From Hydrogenispora ethanolica (lineage in GTDB: Bacteria > Bacillota > UBA4882 > UBA8346): a DNA stretch of 64,000 nucleotides. The notes beneath the pieces were generated by a model. That model made no database searches, had not been told where the DNA came from, and worked only from the letters and a program-made list of their open reading frames with translations. The stretch lies in NCBI RefSeq assembly GCF_004340685.1, contig NZ_SLUN01000001.1, positions 124,001-188,000 of the forward strand. The letters run 5' to 3'. This document shows positions 34,729 through 43,801 of the stretch, in pieces (positions within the stretch are counted from its first letter, which is position 1; the number at the start of each line of letters is the position of its first letter). The translations under genes were made by a program, and so were the position numbers.

Positions 34729-35561
34729 CGTTTCACCCACCCTTCCCATAACATCTGCACGGCCACGTACATCAGGACCGGGATGAACAGCTTGCGAATG
34801 GTGGTGCTCTTCATCCGGGTCATCAGCTTCGAGCCGCAGGTGGCGCCGGCCAGCACCCCCAGGGCCACCGGGCCGGCGATCCCCGGATCGATGGTGCCGC
34901 GAATCAGGTAGACCCCGGCGCTGGCGGCCGCGGTCACCCCGATCATGAAATTGCTGGTGGCGGTGGAGACCTTCAGCGGCAGCTTCATCATCATGTCCAT
35001 GGCCATCACCTTCAGAATGCCGCTGCCGATGCCCAGCAGCCCCGAGACCACCCCCGCCACGTACATCAGGCCGAAACCGCCGTAGACGCCGCTCACCGGG
35101 TACCGGACCGTGCGGCCCAGCGTCATGTCGAAATACTCGCCGTTCAGCCGCAGCCGCTCCGCCAGCGGATGGGCCCGCACCGCCGCGGGAATCTCCTGGC
35201 GGGCCTTGCCGATCATGGCGATGGCCGAATACAGCAGGAGCAGTCCAAAAATGATGTACAAATAATGGGGGCTGATCAGCCCGGCGATGAAAGCGCCGCT
35301 GATCGCCCCGGTGGTGGTGGCCGTCTCCAGAAACATCCCCACCCGCAGGTTGGTGATGCGGTCTCGGACATAGGCGATGGCCGCGCCGCTGGAAGTGGCG
35401 ATGACCGAGACGATGCTGGCGCCGATGGCGTGCTGGATCGGGATCCCGAGGAGCAGCGTCAGCGCGGGCGTGACGATGATCCCGCCCCCCAGGCCAAGCA
35501 GCGCGCCCAACAGCCCCGCCAGAATCGAAATGCCAAAGATGATGCTGATTTCCAAACCCAT
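34725..35561 (-). CDS. TauE/SafE-family anion exporter
   Basis: The 278-residue polytopic protein has the twin glycine-rich repeats of TauE/SafE (GLLGALLGLGGGIIVTPALT near the start and GVVSGLLGIGSGILKVMAMD in the second half). Relatives export sulfite or sulfonate-derived anions. AAAGGAG stands 7 bases before the ATG. It is translationally coupled to the DUF1634 gene and lies beside a YeiH-type exporter and LysR gene, which supports a sulfur-anion role (inference). Confidence 0.88.
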   Translation of the reverse strand: MGLEISIIFGISILAGLLGALLGLGGGIIVTPALTLLLGIPIQHAIGASIVSVIATSSGAAIAYVRDRITNLRVGMFLETATTTGAISGAFIAGLISPHYLYIIFGLLLLYSAIAMIGKARQEIPAAVRAHPLAERLRLNGEYFDMTLGRTVRYPVSGVYGGFGLMYVAGVVSGLLGIGSGILKVMAMDMMMKLPLKVSTATSNFMIGVTAAASAGVYLIRGTIDPGIAGPVALGVLAGATCGSKLMTRMKSTTIRKLFIPVLMYVAVQMLWEGWVKR

Positions 35562-35627
35562 GGTGAACTCCTTTACCCATCTATTCTGCCACCGCAAATC
35601 ACGGCTAACCGGAGCGGAGCGGATTTT

Positions 35628-36638
35628 TCAGATCAACCCGCCCGCGAACTGGACCGCCAGGCTGATGACAGTCACCGCGAACCAGACGCCGAGGCCCAAC
35701 AGGGCCGGCCTGAGCCCCATCGCCCGCATCCGGCGGAGATCGGTATTCAGGCCGATGGCCGCCAGCGCCACGATGATCAGGAACTTGCCCCCCTCGGTCA
35801 AGAGGCTGCCGGCCCGACCGGAGATGATGCCGACGGTATGCAACAACGCGGCCACCAGGAACCAGAGGATAAACCAGGGAAAGATCCGGCCCAGGCGGTA
35901 GTCCACCGCTCCGCCGCCGCCGGCCGCGGCGGAGCGTTTTCGCAACGCGGTCAGGACGGCGAAGACCAGCGAGATCGGGATGATCATGGTGCTCCGGGTC
36001 AGCTTGACAATGGTCGCATAGCTGCCGGCGGCGTCGCTGAAGGCATAGCCGGAGGCCACCACCGAAGAGGTGTCGTTGATGGCGGTCCCGGCCCACAGGC
36101 CGAAGGCCCGGTCCGAAAAATGCAGCCAGTGTCCGAGCGGCGGAAAGATCAGCACCGCCGCGATGTTGAAGAGGAAGACCGTGCCGATGGCGTAGGCGAT
36201 CTCCTGGTCCTCGGCCTCGATGATCGGCGCGATGGCGGCGATGGCCGAGCCGCCGCAGATGGCCGTGCCCATGCCGATCAGGCTGGTCAGCTTGAAGGGA
36301 GTCCCGAGCAAACGGCCCAGGCCGTAGGCGGTGATGAAAGCCCCCGATAGCGTGAAGGCCATCACCCACAGCGATTCCCGGCCGACCCGGTAGACCTGGG
36401 TCAGGCTCAACCCGGCCCCCAGCAGGACGATGGCCCATTGTAGCAGCTGTTTGGCGGCGAATTGCAAGCCGGGAACGGCGCGCGCCGGACGCCCGGCGGT
36501 GCTGCCGACGGCGATCCCCAGCACGATCCCGAAGACCGGCCCCCCGACCAGCGGCCATAGCGATCCCAGCCCCAGGGCGATGAGCGCGATTCCCAGCGCC
36601 AGGCCGAGCCCGGGAGCGTATTGCGGAAGTTTTGACAT
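35628..36638 (-). CDS. YeiH/UPF0324 family putative sulfate exporter
   Basis: The 336-residue protein has about ten membrane helices and the UPF0324 signatures (KQLLQWAIVLLGAGLSL, MGTAICGGSAIAAIAP, WAGTAINDTSSVVASGYAFS). The family is annotated as putative sulfate exporters; the substrate is not proven. AGGAG lies 8 bases before the ATG. A LysR regulator of the type often paired with yeiH sits directly upstream on the same strand. Confidence 0.88.
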   Translation of the reverse strand: MSKLPQYAPGLGLALGIALIALGLGSLWPLVGGPVFGIVLGIAVGSTAGRPARAVPGLQFAAKQLLQWAIVLLGAGLSLTQVYRVGRESLWVMAFTLSGAFITAYGLGRLLGTPFKLTSLIGMGTAICGGSAIAAIAPIIEAEDQEIAYAIGTVFLFNIAAVLIFPPLGHWLHFSDRAFGLWAGTAINDTSSVVASGYAFSDAAGSYATIVKLTRSTMIIPISLVFAVLTALRKRSAAAGGGGAVDYRLGRIFPWFILWFLVAALLHTVGIISGRAGSLLTEGGKFLIIVALAAIGLNTDLRRMRAMGLRPALLGLGVWFAVTVISLAVQFAGGLI

Positions 36639-36765
36639 GTGAACCAGCTCCTGTTGCAGTGAATGATCTTATTGTAAAAGCATTTCTTGGATAAGTAAAA
36701 TATAATTTTCTGTATATAAATCATAACATTTGACTTATTACATATCCAAAAAAAAGCGGCCCCCG

Positions 36766-37662
36766 TTACGAAAGGTTGGCGTTGGCCGCTGTCTTGCAAA
36801 ATTCGATGAAGGACTTGAAGAGCTGCGACAGATACTTGTCGCGGTGGTAAATCAAGTTCAAATCGCGGTGAACGGCCAGCCCGGCCACTGCAACGATCCG
36901 CAGCCGCCCGTCCGCCACCTCCTGGCGGATGCAACGCTTGGATACGCAGGAGATGCCGAGCCCGGCGGCGACCGCCCGTTTGATGGCCTCGGTGTTGCCG
37001 AGCTCCATCCCGATGCGGTACTCCGCCCCCGCGGCGCGCAGCGCATTCTCGATCACCGCCCGGGTGCCGCTGCCCTCCTCGCGCATGAGGATCCGCTCCC
37101 GCGCCAGGTCGGCCAGGTCGACGCGGTCGCGCAGGGTCCAGGGATGCTCCGGCGGGACGATGAAGACCAGCTCGTCGCCGCAGAAATACTCGACCGCGAT
37201 CTCCGCCGAGCCGACCGGGCCTTCGACGAAGGCGAAATCGATCCGGTTCTCCAGAATGAAATTCTCGATGATCCGGGTGTTTTCGATGTTGATCGCCACC
37301 TCGATCCCCCGGTTCAGTTTTTGAAACTGGCCGATGATGTCGGTCAGGATGTAGATGCCAATGGTGGTGCTGGCCCCCACGTTGAGGCGGCCTTTCATGA
37401 GCCCCCGCAACTCGCCGATGGTCTGGACGCACTCCTGGTAGAGATTGAGGATCCGCCGCGCGTATTCCAGGAACAGCTCGCCTTCGCGGGTCAGGTACAA
37501 GCGGCGGCCGATCCGGTCGAAGAACCGCACCTCGAACTCGGTCTCCAGCTCCCGGATGGTCTGGCTGACCGCCGGCTGGCTGATGGCCAGGTTCTCGGCC
37601 ACCTCGGTCATGTTCAGGCGGGTGGCCACTTCGTAAAAGATTCTCAGGCTCCGTTCATTCAT
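36766..37662 (-). CDS. LysR-family regulator (CysB/YeiE-like)
   Basis: The 298-residue regulator has an N-terminal winged helix-turn-helix (about 1-60: LRIFYEVATRLNMTEVAENL, AISQPAVSQTIRELE). A two-lobed substrate-binding domain follows from about 90 (LNVGASTTIGIYILTDIIG). It is 127 bases upstream of the YeiH-type gene on the same strand; the usual divergent layout is not kept. It likely senses a sulfur metabolite and controls the two exporters downstream (inference). GGGGAG precedes the ATG. Confidence 0.88.
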   Translation of the reverse strand: MNERSLRIFYEVATRLNMTEVAENLAISQPAVSQTIRELETEFEVRFFDRIGRRLYLTREGELFLEYARRILNLYQECVQTIGELRGLMKGRLNVGASTTIGIYILTDIIGQFQKLNRGIEVAINIENTRIIENFILENRIDFAFVEGPVGSAEIAVEYFCGDELVFIVPPEHPWTLRDRVDLADLARERILMREEGSGTRAVIENALRAAGAEYRIGMELGNTEAIKRAVAAGLGISCVSKRCIRQEVADGRLRIVAVAGLAVHRDLNLIYHRDKYLSQLFKSFIEFCKTAANANLS

Positions 37663-37701
37663 GGGTAGCGCTTCTCCCCGCCAAAAATCCGCTCTTCGCC
37701 T

Positions 37702-38802
37702 TTAACGGTACTCGCCCGTCAGCCGCGCCATTCGGTCCCAGTGCTTTTCCAGCTCCGCCACCAGCTTGAACTGGGTGCGGGCCCGGTCCAGATTGTGGCC
37801 GGGGCGGTGGATCTTGAAATAAACATCGCCCTCCAGGTGGTCGGTGAGGAAACGGATGCCGCATTCCAGGGTCATCAGCTTGGCGCCGAACGGCAGGTAC
37901 TCCAGCTCCAGCGGGGTCAGGACCGGGCCGGCCTCGGCCAGGTACCCCCGGCTGAATTGTTCGAAGAGCGCCATATCCAGGCTCACCTTGGCCAGATCCG
38001 GTTCGTCCTCCGCGGCCCGGGTGGCGCCGGAGCGGATCGCATCGCCGAAATCGTAGAGGGAGAGGCCCGGCATGACCGTATCCAGATCGAGGACGCAGAG
38101 CCCGGCGCCGGTGGCGTCGTCGATCAACACGTTGTTGAACTTGGTGTCGTTGTGGGTGACCCGCAAGGGCAGCCGGCCGGCGGCGATCAGCTCCACCAGC
38201 ACCGCGGTGTCGGCCGCCCGGCTCAGCACGAAGTCGATCTCCGCCCCGACCGCGCGGGCCCGGCCGGCGCTGTCCCGCGCCAGGGCCTGTTGAAACCGTT
38301 CGAACCGTTGGCGGGTATGATGGAAGTCGGGGATGGTCTCATGGAGCCGCGCCGCGGGAAAGTCCTCCAGCATCCGCAGGAACTTGCCGAAGGCCCGGCC
38401 GGCGTGGTAGAGATGCTCCGGGCTCTCGACCACCTGATAGGTCCGGGCTCCGCCGATGAAGGCATAGACCCGCCAGTAGTTGCCGTCCCCATCCCGGTAA
38501 AAGCTCCGGCCGTCCACGGCCGGGACCAGGTTGAGGGTCTCCCGGTCCGGATCGCCGCCGGCGGCCGCGATCTTCCGGCGCAAATGGCGGGTGACCGCCT
38601 CGATATTGGCCATCACCTGCTCCGGTTGGTGGAAGACCTGGTGATTGAGGCGTTGCAGGATATAGCGGCGCGCCGGGCCATCCTCCGGCCCGATCGCCAC
38701 CGCGTAGGTATCGTTGATATGGCCGCAGCCGTGGGGCTCGATCCGCCGGGCCGCGCCGCCGAACTGAAATTGCCGGACAATCGGTTCCAGATCGTGAGCC
38801 AT
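37702..38802 (-). CDS. Aminoglycoside-phosphotransferase-fold sugar kinase (NahK-like)
   Basis: The 366-residue kinase shows the phosphotransferase motifs THNDTKFNNVLID (catalytic loop, about 215) and CVLDLDTVMPG (metal-binding Asp). Its N-terminal GHINDTYAV glycine-rich loop is typical of N-acetylhexosamine 1-kinases. With the nucleotidyltransferase and galE upstream it forms the last three steps of the galacto-N-biose/lacto-N-biose salvage route. The phosphorylase (LnpA) is not in the window. It starts 3 bases after the previous stop, so it is co-transcribed. Confidence 0.82.
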   Translation of the reverse strand: MAHDLEPIVRQFQFGGAARRIEPHGCGHINDTYAVAIGPEDGPARRYILQRLNHQVFHQPEQVMANIEAVTRHLRRKIAAAGGDPDRETLNLVPAVDGRSFYRDGDGNYWRVYAFIGGARTYQVVESPEHLYHAGRAFGKFLRMLEDFPAARLHETIPDFHHTRQRFERFQQALARDSAGRARAVGAEIDFVLSRAADTAVLVELIAAGRLPLRVTHNDTKFNNVLIDDATGAGLCVLDLDTVMPGLSLYDFGDAIRSGATRAAEDEPDLAKVSLDMALFEQFSRGYLAEAGPVLTPLELEYLPFGAKLMTLECGIRFLTDHLEGDVYFKIHRPGHNLDRARTQFKLVAELEKHWDRMARLTGEYR

Positions 38803-38805
38803 GGC

Positions 38806-39726
38806 CTATTCCCCCCACAGATCGGCCGGATAGGCTCCCCGGGCGATCAGAGCGGCAATGGCCTCCTTGACCCGGGGCTTATCCTGTTGGTAGGTCACGC
38901 CGTACCAGCGTTCATGGGAGGGGATCACCTTGACCCGCGCCTTGCCCCGGGCCAGCAGGCCGCCGACCACTTCGGGCAGGTAAAACTCGGCTTTGGCCAG
39001 GTTGGCCCGGTTCCGTTCCAAGAATTGCCCGAAAGCGTACTCCAGTTCTCCAAAGAAGTTGGGCGTGAAACCCCAGGTATTCATGGAGACGGTGCTGCCC
39101 CGGGGGATCTCCACCCAGTCCTGGCCGTTCTCGGTGTAGCGGGTGGCAACGCCGCACTTTTCGATCCGGGTCCGTTCGTGGATCTCCCGCAGGTAGCCTT
39201 CGGAATCCACCGTGCAGATCCCCCGCGCCACCGAGCCGTGTTCGGTCAGAGTATTCTCCAGCTCGAAACCGACCAGGCAGTATTGGTAGACTGCCCCGCC
39301 GTCCCGGGCCTCCGCCAGAAAATCGGCCAGCGCCCGAAAGGAGGTGGCGCCGTAAAAGTCGTCGGCGTTGATCACCCCGAACGGCGTATCCACCGCGTCC
39401 CTGCAGCAGAGCACGGCATGGCCGGTTCCCCAGGGCTTCTGCCGCTCCGCCGGAACGCTGTAACCGGCCGGCAAGTCGTTCAAGCGCTGGTAGACGTAGG
39501 CGGTCTCGATCTTTTGCTCGATCCGACGGCCGATGCGCGAGCGGAAGATCTCCTCCAGCTCTTCTTTGATCACAAAGACCACTTTCCCGAAGCCCGCCCG
39601 GATGGCGTCATAGACCGAATAATCGATGATCAGCTCGCCATGGGGGCCGATCGGGTCAACCTGTTTTAATCCGCCGTAACGGCTGCCGATGCCGGCCGCC
39701 ATCACCACCAGAGTGGGTTTTGCCAT
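38806..39726 (-). CDS. Sugar-1-phosphate nucleotidyltransferase
   Basis: The 306-residue NTP-transferase has the N-terminal signature VVMAAGIGSRYGGLKQ (about 7-22) and a downstream Asp pair in INADDFYG (about 123) that binds metal. No hexapeptide-repeat domain is present. In NahK/GalE clusters this enzyme makes UDP-hexose or UDP-HexNAc from the 1-phosphate. GAGGGAG stands 10 bases before the ATG. The sequence suits hexosamine or galactose substrates, but specificity cannot be read by eye. Confidence 0.82.
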   Translation of the reverse strand: MAKPTLVVMAAGIGSRYGGLKQVDPIGPHGELIIDYSVYDAIRAGFGKVVFVIKEELEEIFRSRIGRRIEQKIETAYVYQRLNDLPAGYSVPAERQKPWGTGHAVLCCRDAVDTPFGVINADDFYGATSFRALADFLAEARDGGAVYQYCLVGFELENTLTEHGSVARGICTVDSEGYLREIHERTRIEKCGVATRYTENGQDWVEIPRGSTVSMNTWGFTPNFFGELEYAFGQFLERNRANLAKAEFYLPEVVGGLLARGKARVKVIPSHERWYGVTYQQDKPRVKEAIAALIARGAYPADLWGE

Positions 39727-39853
39727 CGCTATCGAACTCCCTCGATTCTTTTTCTATTATGAAACGATTCAGCTATCGAAACTTTCCGCCGCAGCAATCC
39801 GCCTCACGGCGCGACCGGCAGCCAACCGCGATTTGAATCCGGCGGCGCGGCGC

Positions 39854-40867
39854 TTACTTGTCATAGCCGTTGGGATTTTGGGTCTGCCAGCGCCAGGAAT
39901 CGGCGCACATCTCGGCGATCCCGCGCCGGGCCGACCAGTTCAATTCGCGTTCGGACTTGGCCGGATCGGCGTAACAGACGGCGATGTCGCCCGGCCGGCG
40001 GCCGACGATCCGGTAGGGGATCTCCTTGCCGGCGGCTTGGGCGAAGGCCGCCACCACTTCCAGGACGCTGTAGCCGCGGCCCGTGCCGAGATTATAAGTG
40101 ACCAGCCCCGGCCGGGACTGCAGTTTCTCCAGGGCTTTCAGATGGCCCTGGGCCAGGTCGACGACGTGAATGTAATCCCGGACCCCGGTGCCGTCGGGCG
40201 TGGGATAGTCCCCGCCGTAGACCGCCAGCTCTTGCAGTTTGCCCACCGCCACCTGGGCGATGTAGGGCACCAGGTTGTTGGGGATGCCGTTGGGATCCTC
40301 GCCGATGCGGCCGCTGGGATGGGCCCCCACCGGGTTGAAATAGCGCAGGATGGCAATGTTCCAGCCGGAATCGGCCCGGTACAGGTCGCGCAGCATCTCC
40401 TCGATCATCAGCTTGGAACGGCCGTAAGGATTGGTGGCCGACAGCGGGAAGTCCTCGGTGATCGGCACCGTGTGCGGATCGCCGTAGACCGTGGCCGACG
40501 AGCTGAAGACCAGATTTTTGACGCCGTGCTGCTGCATGGCCTGGCAGAGGTTGATGGTGCCGGTGAGATTGTTGTGGTAGTAGCGGAGCGGCTGGGCCAC
40601 GGACTCGCCGACCGCCTTCAGCCCGGCGAAATGGATCACCGCCTCGATGGCCGACGCGCCGAAGATCTCCTCCAGGGCCGCCCGGTCCAGCAGGTCGGCC
40701 TGGTAGAACCGGATCGGCTTGCCGGTGATCTCCTGGACCCGCCGCAACGATTCTTCCTTGCTGTTCACCAGGTTATCGACGGCAATCAGCTCGTATCCGG
40801 CCTCCAACAGCTCCACGCAAGTGTGGCTGCCGATATAGCCGGCGCCGCCAGTGACTAAAATTGCCAT
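39854..40867 (-). CDS. galE: UDP-glucose 4-epimerase
   Basis: The 337-residue SDR-fold enzyme has the NAD-binding GGAGYIGSH (about 6-14), the catalytic Ser/Tyr pair (SSSATVYG and NPYGRSK) and the complete GalE length. It interconverts UDP-Glc/UDP-Gal and possibly the N-acetyl forms. GGAGG lies 7 bases before the ATG. It leads the cluster galE, nucleotidyltransferase, NahK-like kinase. Confidence 0.95.
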   Translation of the reverse strand: MAILVTGGAGYIGSHTCVELLEAGYELIAVDNLVNSKEESLRRVQEITGKPIRFYQADLLDRAALEEIFGASAIEAVIHFAGLKAVGESVAQPLRYYHNNLTGTINLCQAMQQHGVKNLVFSSSATVYGDPHTVPITEDFPLSATNPYGRSKLMIEEMLRDLYRADSGWNIAILRYFNPVGAHPSGRIGEDPNGIPNNLVPYIAQVAVGKLQELAVYGGDYPTPDGTGVRDYIHVVDLAQGHLKALEKLQSRPGLVTYNLGTGRGYSVLEVVAAFAQAAGKEIPYRIVGRRPGDIAVCYADPAKSERELNWSARRGIAEMCADSWRWQTQNPNGYDK

Positions 40868-40998
40868 GTGTCTTCCTCCAAATCGTCGAAGTTTATGATG
40901 ATGTCAAGTCCGTATCGGTTGAAACCTGTTTGGGAAAGGGCGGTTGCCCCCAATCCGCCTTCCGCCGTCGCGGGTAGGGCCGGACTTTGGCCGGCCCG

Positions 40999-41631
40999 CT
41001 ATTCGACGAAGCGGAGCTCGCCGAAGTACTGCGGCAGATGGAAATTGACCGCCCCTGTCGGCGACCAGGCCGAATACTCGGCCGGGCCTTCCTTCGGCCG
41101 GTCGATCCGGTAGGCGTTGAAAAACCAGCTGTCGCCGGGCTGCGGCGGCAGGTGCGGCGCGGTCACAAACTCGCTGAACGGAATGGCCAGCTCCACGTCC
41201 CAGCCCCGGCCGGCCGGAGCGCGGCGCACCGCCGTCGTCAGGCGTTCTTGGGTCCGGGCGAACTGCAGAAACTGCCCATCCAACGGATGGTGGATCGCAT
41301 AGTGCAATACCGCGTTCAGCGGATTGACCTCAAACTCCAGATAGGTCCGGCGGTCCCGGTTGTCGTCGATGAACAGCTCGACGACCTCTTCCTCGTAGAG
41401 CGGGCCGTTGAAATCGCGGCAGGACGCCTGAATGAAATCGTCCTGGCACTCAAAGGCGGCCAAAAGATACTCCGGATTCCAGAGCATCCGCAGGCGGGTC
41501 ACCTGGCGCGGCCGGCCGCCGGAGACGTTCTCCACCAGTTCCAGCGGTTCCGCCGCCCGCCAGGCCGGCTTATGGAGATCCCCGTCCACCGGGAACGGGG
41601 CCGTTATCTTTCGGCAATCATACGTCGGCAT
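40999..41631 (-). CDS. Carbohydrate-binding family 9-like domain protein
   Basis: The 210-residue protein is a single CBM9-like beta-sandwich (PFPVDGDLHKPAWRAAEPLEL, LRMLWNPEYLLAAFECQDDF, VVELFIDDNRDRRTYLEFEV). There is no signal peptide or catalytic domain, so it is probably a cytoplasmic stand-alone module. It lies 131 bases upstream of galE. A role in glycan handling is likely but unproven. GGGAGG precedes the ATG at 41631; an upstream start is less well supported. Confidence 0.8.
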   Translation of the reverse strand: MPTYDCRKITAPFPVDGDLHKPAWRAAEPLELVENVSGGRPRQVTRLRMLWNPEYLLAAFECQDDFIQASCRDFNGPLYEEEVVELFIDDNRDRRTYLEFEVNPLNAVLHYAIHHPLDGQFLQFARTQERLTTAVRRAPAGRGWDVELAIPFSEFVTAPHLPPQPGDSWFFNAYRIDRPKEGPAEYSAWSPTGAVNFHLPQYFGELRFVE

Positions 41632-41851
41632 GGGGCCTCCCTCTTCTCTTGGCATAACAAAACCGGCGCATCCCGGAGCCGCGCCGGGAGCCGGCCCGAA
41701 TGCCTGAAAAAGCCGCCGCGCGGTTTCGGAACGGTCCCGCCGCCCGAGATGATTTTTTCTTCCCTGTCAGAGGTTTCCGGCAAAGTTAAATAATACGCTT
41801 GATCGTTCGACATTGGACCGCTAATCCCTCTTTCAACCTTCCGGGAACGCT

Positions 41852-41886
41852 CAAAAACAAAAAGGTATAACCGTGACGTTATACCT
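41852..41886 (-). terminator. Intrinsic terminator in the gap before the CBM9-like gene
   Basis: On the minus strand the perfect stem AGGTATAAC/GTTATACCT is followed by TTTTTGTTTTTG. It ends transcription coming from the 42 kb small genes. Confidence 0.75.
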
Positions 41887-42170
41887 CTTTGGATTCCAGG
41901 CCAGTCCTCGGGGGTCCGACCATTTTTTAACGACAACGCGAGCGACTCCTTCCGCCCAGCCACTTTCTTTCCAAAAGGCGACCGGTCTACGGCTGCTCCA
42001 CCCTTCCGGCCCTTCTGATGGGAATGAGCCGGCATGCCATGGGAGACGGCCTTCCCGGGAGCGCTTCATTCCTATTATATGCCGGCCCATGCCGGCGGGG
42101 ACTTTGGGAACCCGGATCGTGCGTCGGGCACCGGAAAAGCATGAAGATACCGGGGCAAAGTCCCGAGCTG
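41887..42170. other. Intergenic region without a supported gene
   Basis: This stretch has short GCCGGCATG palindromes around 42010-42095 but no credible open frame or RNA. Confidence 0.4.
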
Positions 42171-42473
42171 TCACTTCAGGCGCGCGTAGGCTTTGTTGCC
42201 GACCACCCTCGTCACAACGTACATTTTATTCTCGGAGGTCAGATATTCGTCCCCGACGGTTACCGGGACCGAAACATAGGTGATGGTCCGGCCGGTCTCC
42301 TGTTCAATGATGATATAGTAGCTGTACTCGGCGGGCGCCGGCCGATCCGGCGCGGGGGGCGGCTGGGAACGGGGCCTGGACCAGCGCGCCAGCAACATCG
42401 CCGCGCCGAATGCCAGAATCCCGATGACGAAGAGCAGCCATAGCCGGTAGTGCCGTTTCACCAAATGATTCAC
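42171..42473 (-). CDS. Small membrane-anchored hypothetical protein (about 100 aa)
   Basis: The roughly 100-residue protein has an N-terminal membrane helix (LWLLFVIGILAFGAAMLLA), a proline-rich linker (PRSQPPPAPDRPAP) and a small beta-rich domain (YSYYIIIEQETGRTITYVSV, then VVGNKAYARLK). The topology suggests an anchored extracytoplasmic domain. I do not recognise the family. The start is uncertain: GTG at 42473, or GTG about 12 bases later, which is better placed behind AGGTGA. Confidence 0.65.
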   Translation of the reverse strand: MNHLVKRHYRLWLLFVIGILAFGAAMLLARWSRPRSQPPPAPDRPAPAEYSYYIIIEQETGRTITYVSVPVTVGDEYLTSENKMYVVTRVVGNKAYARLK

Positions 42474-42562
42474 CTGATTTCGTTAAGAGGGCTTGTTTTC
42501 TTTAGTATGCAAGTTTAAGGCCGAATCAATCCCGGTCATCCCGCCGAAATCATCGGGCCCAA

Positions 42563-42597
42563 TAAAAAAGCCTTTGCGAAGGGATCGCAAAGGCAGA
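42563..42597 (-). terminator. Strong intrinsic terminator
   Basis: The perfect stem GCCTTTGCGA/TCGCAAAGGC is followed by TTTTTTATT on the minus strand. A second hairpin (GCCCTCAC/GTGAGGGC, 42680-42710) lies upstream of it, after the small reading frame at 42733-42834. Confidence 0.85.
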
Positions 42598-42732
42598 GAT
42601 TTTTTTAAGAAGGCGCCATAAACATCCGCCAGGTCTTTTTTCTTCCTGGATGGGTCCCGGCTTGCAGGAAAAGAATAAGCCCTCACCGCCGCTATTTTGC
42701 AGTGAGGGCCACCGTTTTTTGAGCTACCAATG

Positions 42733-42834
42733 TTAATCTCGTCCTTCTTGCTCCACATTGACTGGAAATCGCGGGTGCTCTACTTCTTTTTCCTGTTTCT
42801 CCTCGTGATCGACGACCGGTTCATCGGGCATCAT
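42733..42834 (-). CDS. Very small acidic peptide (33 aa), tentative
   Basis: A 33-codon frame starts MMPDEPVVDHEEKQEKEVEH and ends in RFPVNVEQEGRD. It has a strong ribosome binding site (AAGGGGG, 4-7 bases before two consecutive ATGs) and is followed by two hairpins, the second a clear terminator. The peptide is very acidic, with no hydrophobic segment and no known family. The signals around it, rather than its sequence, are the case for translation. Confidence 0.45.
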   Translation of the reverse strand: MMPDEPVVDHEEKQEKEVEHPRFPVNVEQEGRD

Positions 42835-42949
42835 GTTTCCCCCTTTTTTTTATAAAATTAGTGATCTAATCCTATTCGGCCCCGCCGGTTTTGATGAGTG
42901 CTTTTTGGGAATCATTTCCTTGCGTTGCGGAGACCCGGATGTTTCGTCA

Positions 42950-42985
42950 TAAAAAAAATCCGCTCCCGCGCGGGGAACGGATGTC
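42950..42985 (-). terminator. Intrinsic terminator downstream of the tRNA genes
   Basis: On the minus strand the stem ATCCGTTCCC/GGGAGCGGAT is followed by TTTTTTTATG. Confidence 0.75.
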
Positions 42986-43107
42986 TGGCTTGGATGTTAT
43001 GTAACTTACTATGATACGAAATCGCCGGGCGAAGTATCGGATCGGTAAGCATTATTGCCAAAACGGGTGCCTTAGTATCCGCTCCGCCGGCAACCGGGAG
43101 GCATAAG

Positions 43108-43147
43108 ACACAAACAAAGGGTTCCCGAAATCTCGGAAACCCTTGAT
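43108..43147 (-). terminator. Intrinsic terminator of the tRNA operon
   Basis: The stem AAGGGTTTCCGAGA/TCGGGAACCCTT is followed by TGTTTGTG on the minus strand, right after the tRNA-Lys gene. Confidence 0.65.
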
Positions 43148-43154
43148 AATTAAC

Positions 43155-43230
<76 letters not shown>

Positions 43231-43245
43231 AGGAATGAGAAAATT

Positions 43246-43322
43246 TGGTGGCGGTGACTGGGATCGAACCAGTGACACTGCGGGTATGAACCGCATGCTC
43301 GTACCAACTGAGCTACACCGCC
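43246..43322 (-). tRNA. tRNA-Met (anticodon CAT), elongator type
   Basis: The 77-base cloverleaf has acceptor GGCGGTG/CACCGCC, anticodon stem GCGG/CCGC with loop TTCATAC, and T arm GGTTCGATCCC, with encoded CCA. The paired first base argues against initiator tRNA. A lysidine-modified tRNA-Ile reading ATA cannot be fully excluded. Confidence 0.93.
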
Positions 43323-43801
43323 GTAAAACCGAACGCATAGAGTATTATATTATAAACTCAGCAATAGATCAATAGGGCAAGCACTAGTTTTTTCTGGGAA
43401 AGCGACCGAATTTCGTCAGCCCCGCTCCGGCCGCGCACCGTTCTTCCAACGGCTCCCTTTTGCCGTACCCGGGCCTCCCGTCCAAACCCCCGGACAGGCA
43501 CGGCTGCACCGAAACGATCCCGATTGAGCGCGGAACGGCCAATCCCCCAAGTGCCGAAAGACTCCCCATGGATGCAAGAATTACGTATCGTCATCCGCTT
43601 TTTAAACATGATATCATTGCTGTCCGAAATTGTGAATATCTCGAGGAGGAAAAACCCTGGATCATTTTGGAGTCCCCGAAAAAGTCCGAAAAGGTATTGC
43701 CAAAACAGCGAAACGGTGATAGTCTTTTAGACATCAATCATATTTATACGACGTACAATTTTATACTATGGATAATAATACTCAGTCCAAGGAGTTGTAA
43801 G
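43323..43801. other. Intergenic region between tRNAs and the TetR gene
   Basis: No gene is supported here. The last 80 bases are AT-rich, with TATACGACGTACAATTTTAT-like sequence that probably contains the promoter and perhaps an operator of the following regulator, but no unambiguous boxes can be fixed. Confidence 0.4.

Noticed and set aside
42483-42758. 91-codon minus-strand frame overlapping the terminator at 42563
   Set aside because: It reads through two hairpins including a clear intrinsic terminator and overlaps the better supported 33-codon frame.
43358-43609. 83-codon minus-strand frame between the tRNAs and the TetR gene
   Set aside because: It has no ribosome binding site, Arg/Gly-rich composition typical of spurious frames in GC-rich DNA, and no family resemblance.
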